From the NCBI GenBank assembly GCA_943736015.1, contig OX031060.1:21963231-22027230 (forward strand): a stretch of 64,000 nucleotides of DNA, written 5' to 3'. The position numbers were made by a program, and so were the translations under genes. Below are positions 31,501 to 40,100 of the stretch, in pieces. A model generated the notes under the pieces. It was not told the DNA's origin. It did not search any database and saw only the letters and a list, made by a program, of their open reading frames with translations. Each line of letters starts with the position of its first letter. Position 1 is the stretch's first letter. This DNA comes from Tridacna crocea. Its lineage: Eukaryota > Mollusca > Bivalvia > Cardiida > Cardiidae.

Positions 31501-34500
31501 TGATTCACAAATGTCTTTTCTGAACAATTTCTTTGTTTAACTCTTAACCAAACGACAAAATTTCATCTTCGCGAGCCAATGTTACGATCACTATGGGGAT
31601 CTTACCCTGGTGGATCGAGCCCGACTTCGATATTCCAGGAATACACCCCCTATTGGATGTTTGTTTTTATCCCCCTTTACATCTCATTTCTGATAGCAAA
31701 AAAAAAAATATAGTTTCACAAACCGCTTACGAATACAATAATTCAATATGAAGCAATAAATAATCACAAACGCACTTCGATATTCCATCTTTAGGTGCTC
31801 GGATATAGCCTAAATCCTCTGATAATTGAATGGTCATACTGAAACTTTCTGTAAATATTGTTCGTCTATGTTTTTTCGGTAATGAATCATTACATATCGT
31901 GCACACATCCACGGATGTACCCATGTTTACCTTCTATTTTTATTCGAAAGGTTACGACCTTGTTTCTTTTTTTATCAAAGATAAAATGCTACGAGCGATT
32001 TGATTCGTGCACTTATAGACCTAACCCTAACTTTAGAGAAGGCTGCAACCAATGAAAATGCGTATCGCGGGAATGCCCAAATCAACCTCTAAACGCCAAG
32101 GGTAGAGCAGCGTAGTGGATCGTCAACCATGGCTTGCGAAGATGCAACATTTCGGATCAGTCCAAATTGAAAGCACTTGCAGACGACAAAATAAATGTGA
32201 ATAAAAAAATGAAATTTGATATGGAAAGGGTAGAAAACATTGTGGGAAAAGGAGAAAATACTGGTTACCAGCATTTTCTCCCAATATTTTCGAATCCTTT
32301 AAATTCTTTCTCAGGGTCGTTAAAAGCTTGGATTGTACGGTAAGGAGGTAAAACATTGTTGACGGTACAAATGCCGAGTTCAGGTCTTCAACTCTTCAGA
32401 GCAAAAATTATTTATTCTCATGTTGCGATGGATGAAAATATAATCGAATGGATCTTGGATAAATCTTATAGCTTATAAATGCAGCCTGGAGCAAGATACA
32501 TCTTCGCGAGCCAAGGTTACGATCACTGAGTGGATCTTACCTTGGCGGATTGAGCCCGATTTCGAGGTTCCTGCGATGCGTCCTCTATTGGATGCTGGTT
32601 ATTACCCCCCTTTACATCATCATATTTTCTAAAAGCCAATGTAATATCGTTTTACTAACCGCTTACGAATACACATGAAGCGATAAGCAGACATCCACGT
32701 GGGTTTCCATCTTTACCTTCTATTCGAAAGGTAGCGACCTTGTTCTATTTTTATCAAAGATGAAATGCTAAGAGCGATTTCATTCGTTGTAGTTAGAGCT
32801 GGCTGCATCCAATGAAAAAGCGTATCGGGGGAATGTAAAAATCAAGCTTGATCCACCAAGGGTAGAGTAGCGTAGTGAATCGTCAGCCTTGGCTTGCGAA
32901 GATGTGTGTAGTCTGATGTTGGGTATCAGCAAAACTGCCCCATGGAAATTAGCTTCCGGTGTAAAGCAGAGAAATGACCCTCCATTACGGGTCATTTCTC
33001 TACGTAGAGAAATGACTTATGGGTCATTTTGTAGGAACGAACGAACGAATGGAACATTAAAAATGCATAGTAGTTTAAATATCTAATAAAGATGACAGTA
33101 CAGAAAAAAAAAAAAGATGAGAGTTGTGGGCAGCAGACCCTAAATGACTTTGTTTTGGTTCAACCTCGGACTGTGACCCGTGGTTTATTGGCATGATCCG
33201 AACCCACAGCTTGTCCGTGTGTTGCACTGACAGTCGTACCATTTGAATATGCAGATAGATACAGTTTACAAAATGATCTCCTACGATTCAGTTTAAGAAT
33301 TATCAAATATAATTATGGTATTTCATGTTTTTCGTTCATTTATAGTTAGCATGCAATACTATTGAGTTCTTAAATATTATTGAATACACGATGACCATCA
33401 GAATATTTAACCTTTTACCCCATAAGTCATTTCTATGGTATCTCTAACTGACCCTAAATAACAGCAAGGATGAAGCCGTTTCTTATGTGTATATGACACA
33501 ATTTGATAGCATAGAAAACATTGTGACAAAAGATGAAATTGCTCGTGACGAGCAATTTCACCTTTTGCCACAATGTTTTCCAAAGGCTTCTACAAGCAAT
33601 GCGTAGAATTGAGTATCTATGGAGTGAAGGGTTAAATAAGCAAATACACAAATTCTGGTGCAGAGAGAGAGAGAGACAGACAGAGAGACAGAGACAGACA
33701 GAGAGAGACAGAGACACAGAGAGAGCAGAGTTAAGCCTGACAACAAATTGCACACTTATCAGATTTGTAAAGTATATTATAAAAAGTTAAGTACTTACCA
33801 CATGATCCTAAGAATTAACGATGAAAGTAAAATGTTTTCCCCAAGGAAGCGTTTAGGGAGAAAAGGAAAAAATTCTGGTTTCTGATCAACATTTTCTCGT
33901 CTTCACTAAATGTTTTCTATTTTTTTCAAAGACTAATATTAATATCATGTACGACATGCCTGTTTCTGTTATCTGCAAATGACGGTCTAGAATTTTGTCA
34001 CGCACATGTAGGTCTATATTCACCAACCATTCTCTAGTACATTCTTAGTCTTAGTCTTCAGAATTTTGACAATGTAAAAGTAACAGAACTTCTGATTGGC
34101 TAAACCATTTGGTTTGGCCAATCAGAAATTCTGTTACTTTCATAGTTAGAAAATCTTGAAGAATAAGACAATATTAGTTGTACGGTCAGGTGGCAGGGGA
34201 CTTGGAAACTTGTTCACGGCTGTGGATAATCATGTCGCCCCGAGCCGAAGGCGAGGTGGCGACATGATTCACCACAGCCGTGAACAAGTTTCCATGTCCC
34301 CTGCCACCTGACCGTACAACGAATTTATTATACTGCTAAGTTTTACCCTTTCAACGCATGTTAAGTGAAAAATTCCTGTTTTATAATTTCACAAATCGAA
34401 TATGCAAACGAAAGAGAAATTCCTTTCTGTGTACCCCAATTCAATGAAAACTGACGTCACTAGAAACTGACTTCATAAAAACGTGCAGTTTGGTGCATAA

Positions 34501-37500
34501 ACGTGCAGTCTAGTGATCGATCGACGCCGCCATTTTGAATGTTGTGTTGCACGTGTAGTGATGTTTACGGGGCATTCAAAAGGGAAAACATTCGGAACAC
34601 CTCGGTCAATTATACGAATCAAGCCTTGGATGTCACTCGTCACAACTCGGCCGATTCCGTACCTATATCTACATCGCTCCCATCACCCGAGGTATGCCGA
34701 ATGCCGGACGTATGCCGACAGACTACTTCCGGAAGGAACATCAACACCCCCATAACAAGAAATACAATGACGTCATTATCGCGCAAACATTCGGAAAATC
34801 TCTGCCAATCTTTCTATCCAGCCCAATTTTTCAAGTGCGTAATCAATGCAAGTCCTAAATTCAGCCATTTATACTGCTATAGTTAGACTTACCGTCATTC
34901 TACAGGATTTGTTGTCATTCGAAATGGTTACTAGTTCACGTCATTTGGAATATCCCGAGAACTATGTAGTGTGGAGTAACTGTCGAATAACTGCTTCCGG
35001 CGATGTTTTTTAACATATTATTCCGTCGGCATACATCTGAGGCTGGATCAAAAGATTGGCCGAGGTGTTCCGAATGAAGGGAAAACTGGTTTTACGTGGT
35101 TTTTGCCAGGGAACATGATATATGTTCCCGGCATGTTAACCAATCAGATCACGAGAAATTTCTTTGCAGTATAATAAAGAATGCTCTTAAGAATGGTTGG
35201 TGAATATGGACCCTGGTTTACAAATGTTTAATGTATTATCTTCTACAGTCTGTGGGAACATTCCCCAAATAGAAAACGGAGTTTTTAGCGGCATGCGACT
35301 CCAGGGATCCGTAGCCACCCTCACCTGTGATGAAGGATTCATCGAAGTCATTGGACAATCCAGTATAATCTGTCTGTCAGATGGCAACTGGGAGGAGGTA
35401 GTTGCTGAATGTGGTAATGACATATTTAAAATACCTATCATTCAATCTGACCGTCTGCCCCGAATCTATAGGCATGTATTATTTACTGTTCAAATTTTAA
35501 TAGGAATCACCTAGATATTTCGATACATTCCACAGGAATCTAGTTTTGCAAGGAAGGAAAGAAAAAGCTCTTTCACAGGCATTCGATTTTATATGTGTCA
35601 CAAGAAGGAAGATTCAAGTATCAAAAAGTGTGGCTTATTTCAGTCATATATCAATAGAGTCCATATATCACAACATACATTCTGAAACAGAAGAAAAAGC
35701 TAATCACCAACAAATCGTTAGTAGTATATTTGGAACGAACCTAAGTACCCATCTTTGCAAGCTAATGTGACGATCACTACGTAGATCTATCTACGTAGTG
35801 ATCGTCGCCTTGGCTTGCAAAGATGATATATCGAAGCAGATCTTCAAATTTAGGGGAGAAAGGGGTCGGGGACGCTGATTTCTAGCAAATTTTGAGTAGT
35901 ATATTTTAAAGGAGTTTGTAGACGACAATAAACCCTCACGTCGTCCAAAGGATGGAAAGCACAGCAGGAAAAGAAGAAAAATGTTGGTTACCCACATCTT
36001 CCCCTTCTTCCCTCACTTCCCCATTTTTTCAGAACCTTTCTTTACCGTAAGAATAACACAGTCTGTGGCATTTCCCATTACAGAGTGCCAAAATTTTCAT
36101 TGCTCGATCATCGAACACTGTTATCAAATCAAAACGTTGAAAACACTGGTGTGACATTTGTCACGGGAATCATTGTATGGAAGAAATATTTTGAGTTCAA
36201 TCTCTCTCACTGCTGACCATTTTTTCGACGATGGTAAATTGGGAAAGCAGCCAGTGGCTTGGCGGAGTACTGGTATAAAAAACCTCAAGGATGGATAGGT
36301 ACAATAACTATACAACTGAACTCGTGTAAAAACGGCGTTTAACGCTATACAATCAATCAATCATGTTTACCTTGAAAGTAGAAGGAGATTCACTTAAGTT
36401 TCAATCTTTTGAAAATTTTGAAGTTTATTTATTTGATCTCAATTAGTATACTGGTAATTGACGTGTCACGTGACTGTTTAAAGGAAGAGATACTATATAA
36501 GCCCGATATCTTCGTTTCAATCCTTTTTACATTGTTTTATTGTACGTAATGTCGTAGTAATACATGTCAATATATTGAATAAAATATGACTGTTGAAAGT
36601 AACTTAAACATAGTTGGACTAAGTGCAGCAACAAATATGAAGAGGAACCTTACATAAGATTTTTCTTGAACTTGTCTCAATGAACTACCTTTAAGTTCAA
36701 CATTGCCTATTTTCAAATCTTTCATAAGAAATGAGAGAAAATGTACCTTGTATAGTGATTTTTTCCGAGATTTGATCAAGTGACCCATTTTTTTCTATCC
36801 AACATGACCCATTCTTAAACTTGTAGATATCATCAGGACGAACATTCTGCGTAACTTTTAAAAGTATTCGACTGAAAATGTTGCCGCTAGATCGTGCACA
36901 AGGTTTTTCCAAGATTTGACCCAGTGACCTAGTTTTTCATCCAACCTTAATTATTTTCCAACTCATCCAAGATACCACCAGGACTAATATTTTAAGTTTT
37001 CATGTGTACGAGTCTGAAAATGTGGTCTCTAGAGCGTATTTAAGGAAAAAATCGACGAAGCACGATAAACGATGAACAACGGACACGGTACAATCACAAA
37101 AGCTCACATGGAGCACTACCCGTCCGCTTTTTTAGAGAAGCTGGGGTTTAACGCCATTTGTAACATTGTTCAAGTCATATTACGGCGGGTAGTGCACCGA
37201 TTCAGGGATTCCAAGACTTTAATACTCCGGTCTTCACAGTTTTTTTAAAAACGTCAATGACCTTTTCCAACAAAAACCCGGTGGTTAAGCGGTGAGACAG
37301 GAATAAATCGTGAACAGTGTCGAGCCCAGGTTAAATTCGAACTCGAGACCTCTTGATAAAAAGTCCAGACAGTTACTGAGCAACCAAGCTCCACAACTTA
37401 GCCTTGGCGTCTTTATTTTGCATCAACGTCATTAGCAATTTAGCACTGTAAGATAGTTAGCTCCAGCGGACAAGGTAGATATTGATCGGACAGTACAGAA

Positions 37501-39062
37501 CGAAGAGTCCGATCTTGGATTTACGCTGATTAATTTCTGTTGCTGCAGTAAAGCCTCTTAATCCTTTACTCCATAGATACTCATTTCTACGCACTGCTTG
37601 TAGGAGCCTTGAGAAAACATTGTGGCAAAAGGTGAAGTTGCTCGTGACGAGCAATTTCACCTTTTGTCACAATGTTTTCTATGCTATCAAAAGGTGTCAT
37701 ATACACATTGTGGCAAAAGGTGAAATTGCTCGTGCCACAATGTTTTCTATGCTATCAAAAGGTGTCATGTACACATAAGAAACAGCTTCATCTTTGTTGT
37801 TATTTAATTTGCCATACATCATAGTTTTTTTTCTTTCAGTAAAACCCGAATCATTCTACGTCACAGTCTTCCCAAGAATCACTGAAAATAGCGAATCCAT
37901 AAACGACCGAATCGTGGCCATTGCCACATTCATTCCAAACGAAGTCGTAGTCAGGTCTGTATTCGAATCAGTCTCAACATCATTAAATGTTACTGAATCA
38001 ACAGAGGTCAGTTTTAGTACGAACTTAACCTTAGAAACCAATGACGATATATCAAATCGTGTCATTGTCATCAGGGGCAATGAGTCCTTGACAGTGCACA
38101 CAGTTGCATTTCGCCGAAGGGGTGGCGGTCTCGGATACTATGGGTTTTTAGTCCGACCGGTGGAACAGTTGACAGATGAGTACATTTTACTTGTACCAAC
38201 TATTGACCCACAATTTAACGTCATTGCGATAGAGGACAATACAACTGTGACAATAGAACTGAGCAATGGATCAACCCTCCAAAGAACACTAAATAGGTTC
38301 GAGGTATATACATTCATTGCCGATGGCGGTCTAATTGACTTTTCAGGTACGAGTATTAAATCGAATAATAAGATTTCCGTGATTGCAGGCAGCCCTAACA
38401 CCCGAATTCCGAGTAATTCCGGTCAAAGAGATGGCGCGGCTGTACAGCTTATAGGCGTGTCACAATGGTCAAATGACTGTATACTAGCTCCTTTTTTCTC
38501 TTCTTCGGGAGACTTTCCATTTGAGTACAAAGTCATCGCCAGCAATAATAACACAATCGTTAGCATTAGAACCAGTTCTGGAACGACGAACATCGTTTTG
38601 AACGAGGGAGAAGTTTTCACAGATATGGTCTTAGATAATGAAGTGCTAGTGATCGAAGCCACAGAGAATATTCTTGTTGGGCAATTTTCGTTCAGTTCAG
38701 GGGGTGGTATCAGAGACCAAGACCCTTCGATGGTTCTTTGTCAGCCTCGAAATGCCTTCTTGAGCTCTTATATCTTTAGAGTGCTTGATATAAACGTTAA
38801 TAACAACTCTGTTCGTGTTATAATCGAAAGCGAAAGTGCAGGTGATCTTCTTCTCAATGGTGTCGAAATATCTAACAGCACTTATGGGACGCTGTCGGTT
38901 GTTGGTCCAGGAGGCACAAACTATACTATCATCTATATTGAGGTGCAGGAGGAATCGACCAATATCCTAAATACAACTTCTGGTGCCGCGTTTGGGGCGG
39001 ATTACTATGGATTTGGCAATCGGCGCCAGCTAGCGTTCAATCTGGGCTGGGGTTACTCCTGA
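28460..39062 (+). CDS. Secreted sushi plus IgGFc-binding-domain protein, complete four-exon gene
   Basis: Four plus-strand exons (28460-28507, 31333-31396, 35249-35413, 37840-39062) join in phase to exactly 1,500 nt: 499 residues and TGA. Residues 1-22 form a signal peptide (MKLDIFLCLIVVLVHG; an internal Met6 is also possible). Residues 39-92 are one sushi/CCP domain with cysteines at 39, 64, 79 and 92 and the usual tryptophan at 85. The rest, from about residue 95, resembles the IgGFc-binding protein N-terminal domain: beta-rich and with many N-glycosylation sequons, as in many mollusc IgGFc-binding-like proteins. Predicted secreted; family members are linked to mucus and lectin-like defence, but this protein's ligand is unknown. 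A polyadenylation signal follows. Introns hold a Tc1 fossil and several nested transposons. Confidence 0.82.
28770..29180 (-). pseudogene. Decayed Tc1/mariner transposase
   Basis: Minus-strand fragments, in frames broken by stops and shifts, follow Tc1 transposase order: AIGMLKAGRSKSA (helix-turn-helix, near 29135-29172), then WQTLFTDESKFQVDFYD (catalytic DDE block), then LSDVCVYVMDRIARASTMFL AGIS and PLVFIDGG. The second corresponds to the usual RDRFGGGSVMVWAGIS block with several changes. It is shorter than a whole transposase and cannot be functional. Family assignment rests on motif order. Confidence 0.7.
29690..29900. repeat. CAATTGTCC / GGGGG G-rich repeat
   Basis: Irregular tandem and inverted units of about 15-25 bp. 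The left reads GGACAATTGCCCCC and the right GGGGGCAATAGTCC and GGGCATTGTCCCC. Because CAATTG is self-complementary, both strands look alike. Strong G tracts alternate with C tracts. Type unknown. Confidence 0.6.
29983..30148 (+). mobile_element. GAGCTCCAGATA foldback MITE, copy 3
   Basis: CCTCCAGATAGGGGGAGTGA to CATCAGTCACTCTTATCTGG and AGCTCT. Directly abuts the next foldback MITE. Confidence 0.65.
30149..30895. mobile_element. CACCAACCATT foldback MITE split by a 0.54-kb element
   Basis: The left part (30149-30325) keeps nearly the whole hairpin. The right end TTGAAGAATGGTTGGTGAAT reappears at 30864-30883. Confidence 0.7.
30326..30863 (+). mobile_element. GGTGGGTATTTAG element, nested copy
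   Basis: Begins GGTGGGTATTTAGAATTTTT and ends AAGGGCCACC, with GGTGG/CCACC short inverted termini. It contains AAAAGGCTACGTAGCCTCTT. An inverted, incomplete copy lies at 56289-56635, ending TAAATACCCACC. Confidence 0.65.
31333..31396 (+). CDS. Sushi/IgGFc gene exon 2
   Basis: 64 nt between TTTTTCAG and GTAAGT, entering in phase 0 and leaving in phase 1. It encodes VLVHGYEGKTVRKRECLPPP then N. It finishes the signal peptide and adds a short linker with one unpaired cysteine before the sushi domain. Confidence 0.75.
31536..32353 (-). mobile_element. TTAA MITE split by a CATCTTCGCGAGCC element
   Basis: Left fragment CTTAACCAAACGACAAAATTT. Right fragment from 32147 (CAACATTTCGGATCAGTCCA) to TACGGTAAGGAGG. 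The MITE palindrome is at 32233-32290, with one arm shortened. Confidence 0.75.
31563..32146 (+). mobile_element. CATCTTCGCGAGCC inverted-repeat element, copy 1
   Basis: Left end CATCTTCGCGAGCCAATGTT and right end CCATGGCTTGCGAAGATG. Inside it resembles the other copies (CCCTTTACATC, GCTACGAGCGATTTGATTCG). Flanked by CAAAATTT and CAACATTT, one mismatch apart, which suggests an 8-bp target duplication as in hAT elements. Other copies: 32501-32903, 35750-35825, 48401-48679, 49355-49745. Confidence 0.7.
32501..32903 (+). mobile_element. CATCTTCGCGAGCC element, copy 2
   Basis: CATCTTCGCGAGCCAAGGTT to CCTTGGCTTGCGAAGATG, arms extending through ACGATCACT.GTGGATCTTAC. Shorter than copy 1. No clear target duplication. 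Confidence 0.75.
32970..33020. repeat. Small inverted repeat of GAGAAATGAC
   Basis: AGAGAAATGACCCTCCATTA, CGGGTCATTTCTCT and again AGAGAAATGAC / GGGTCATTT: three alternating units that could form competing hairpins. Lies in an intron of the sushi/IgGFc gene. Confidence 0.5.
33165..33245 (-). repeat. Possible tRNA-like SINE head
   Basis: The minus strand has a B-box-like GGGTTCGGATC, but the A box is poor. Weak support. Confidence 0.25.
33407..33635 (+). mobile_element. TTAA MITE, subfamily C
   Basis: TTAACCTTTTACCCCATAAG to GAGTGAAGGGTTAA, exact TTAA flanks. The outer arms differ from A and B (CATTTCTATGGTATCTCTAA, CAATGCGTAGAATTGAGTAT). Core GACAAAAGATGAAATTGCTC, near-perfect palindrome. 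Confidence 0.85.
33660..33728 (+). repeat. GA/ACAG microsatellite
   Basis: Purine-rich GAGAGAGACAGACAGAGAGA array. Long ORFs through it on both strands are low-complexity artefacts. Confidence 0.85.
34013..35213. mobile_element. CACCAACCATT foldback MITE split by a 1-kb palindromic element
   Basis: Left part TATATTCACCAACCATTCTC with its hairpin to AGAATAAGAC (about 34172). Right part AATGCTCTTAAGAATGGTTG to ATATGGACC at 35178-35213. The gap is filled by the next element. Confidence 0.7.
34175..35177 (+). mobile_element. Element with a 60-bp-arm palindrome at one end, copy 1
   Basis: Left end: TTGTACGGTCAGGTGGCAGG and ACTTGTTCACGGCTGTG.ATCATGTCGCC are mirrored by GGCGACATGATTCACCACAG to CCACCTGACCGTACAA (about 34186-34320), closing on a GAGCCGAAGGCGA-type loop. 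Right end GAAATTTCTTTGCAGTATAAT. A shorter inverted copy lies at 52176-52680. ORFs within (34513-34886) have no recognised product. Confidence 0.65.
35249..35413 (+). CDS. Sushi/IgGFc gene exon 3 (sushi domain)
   Basis: 165 nt, phase 1 to phase 1, with acceptor TTCTACAG and donor GTAATG. Encodes a whole sushi domain: CGNIPQIENGVFSG, ATLTCDEGF, SIICLSDGNWEE, AEC. One domain on one symmetric exon is the classic arrangement. A nested transposon block ends near 35213, about 35 bp upstream of the acceptor. Confidence 0.9.
35750..35825. mobile_element. Minimal CATCTTTGC foldback
   Basis: 76 bp, nearly all palindrome: CATCTTTGCAAGCTAATGTG, GATCACTACGTAGATC and the mirror ending GGCTTGCAAAGATG. It is the CATCTTCGCGAGCC element reduced to its two inverted ends. 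Confidence 0.75.
37322..37395 (-). repeat. tRNA-like SINE head or tRNA pseudogene
   Basis: Minus strand: A-box-like TTGGTTGCTCAGTAACTG (37387-37370) and B-box-like CGAGTTCGAATTT (37345-37333) at normal spacing. The ends pair poorly (GAGCTTGG with TTAACCTGGGCTC), so probably not a working tRNA. Confidence 0.45.
37558..37806 (-). mobile_element. TTAA MITE, subfamily C, with duplicated core
   Basis: TTAATCCTTTACTCCATAGA at the left. A near-perfect palindrome (37613-37679) is followed by a partial second core, and TATGCTATCAAAAGGTGTCAT occurs twice. It ends near TTTAATTT, about 33 bp before the exon 4 acceptor. Confidence 0.75.
37840..39062 (+). CDS. Sushi/IgGFc gene exon 4 (IgGFc-binding-type domain)
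   Basis: 1,223 nt from acceptor TTTCTTTCAG (ending 37839), entering in phase 1, to TGA at 39060-39062. Encodes KPESFYVTVFPRITEN and later FEYKVIASNNNTIVSI, LVGQFSFSSGGG and a C-terminus LAFNLGWGYS. The sequence upstream of 37840 stays open but is intron (polypyrimidine tract and a MITE end). Confidence 0.9.
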
Positions 39063-40100
39063 ATTTCTTGGAGCTGTGCACACTAACTTTAATAAAATTG
39101 ATGCCTTCTAAAACGCTTTGTCTCGACAAGTCTAACGGCCAGCCTTGGATTTTAGAGTTAGCATCGAAATAAGAATCGTTAGCATCGAAATAAGAATCGT
39201 TGGTGAATTCAAAACTTGACTTTGTTGAAACGACTTAAATAAAACCATAAGAAAGTAAGCGTGTTTTTCCTAAATCCAAGTCAGTTAAATGTTTGGAAAC
39301 TAGACTTGTTGTTTATGAACTGTCTGTAAAAGTAAAAGGTAAAATGTATGTCCAAAAATAAAAATGAAACGTAGATTGCAGAATCTACGTGTATAACCAG
39401 TTGAAATCTATTATGCAGAATCTAACTGTACAGCCAGTTGCAAACTACACCCAAGCTGCAATTTCCCATAGACCTTTTCTCGCGTCCAATGCCTATAAAA
39501 TGGACAGCTTATTTGGTCTTATTTTTCGCAGAATAATTCACCGATCCGAAAACATACCAGAGCCAAACTCTTAGGGAAATTCATTCAGTTTTTATTGTGG
39601 AAAAAACTATTTGTCGTTCATCCACTCAACAGCGTAAATTGAAAAATGAAGTTTTGCAAAACTTCATGCTATTTTTCGGATTACATTTTTTTTTCATTGG
39701 AAATAACTGGCATGTTTTTTCGTATTGCTTGCAAAAGTTCAGTACTTCATGCTTCTCTTTTTTAAACTGTTTTGGCTGGTTGAGACAACGCATGCGCAAA
39801 CAACTAGTTCTCCTTATTTTGAAAAAGAGACTCCTTCTGTTGACAAAATCGAGAATCTTTACATCACAATACCATGGTTAATGTCCAGATATATATTACA
39901 GTTTGAGCCACACTGAAATTATCGTCTGCAAATGCATGTTTTTAATTTGGACGAGACTAAAATGTTGTCGTCTGGTAAAGGGTTAATGCATTTCTGTGTT
40001 GTATTATACCAGAAATGTCATCATGTTATTATAGGTTCATTAGATTCACTTTTGTCTAACAATCATCTACCCCCAAAAAAAAGTCAAAATCGAAATTAAA
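39063..40100. other. Region downstream of the sushi/IgGFc gene
   Basis: No gene. AGCATCGAAATAAGAATCGT occurs twice in tandem (39160-39200). GAAGTTTTGCAAAACTTC (39648-39665) is an 18-bp perfect palindrome. GCTGCAATTTCCCATAGACC with TCGCGTCC.TGCCTATAA (39454-39500) recurs near 58297-58340. A MITE 3' half is at 39900-39985. Confidence 0.5.
39091..39096 (+). terminator. Polyadenylation signal of the sushi/IgGFc gene
   Basis: AATAAA 29 bp after the stop codon. It would give a very short 3' UTR. No better signal lies nearby, apart from AATAAAA near 39239 and 39358. Confidence 0.55.

Larger units (their letters stand above)
35414..37839. other. Intron 3 of the sushi/IgGFc gene
   Basis: 2.4 kb with a short CATCTTTGC foldback (35750), a tRNA-like head (37322-37395, minus), an element fragment (AAAAGCTCACATGGAGCACT, 37098) and a subfamily C MITE. 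TGACGTGTCACGTGAC and CTATATAAG near 36461-36500 look promoter-like but have no gene downstream. Confidence 0.6.

Noticed and set aside
33454..33885. Several overlapping ORFs rich in SLSLSV or RERETDRE
   Set aside because: Low-complexity translation of a GA/ACAG microsatellite.
34513..34886. ORFs of 80 and 115 aa
   Set aside because: Inside the palindromic element; no domain, and the shorter second copy of the element does not keep the frame.
37794..37839. Upstream extension of the IgGFc exon, with a TTG start and a hydrophobic leader-like stretch
   Set aside because: There is no ATG, the stretch is a polypyrimidine tract ending in CAG, and phase 1 joining to the sushi exon closes the gene perfectly.
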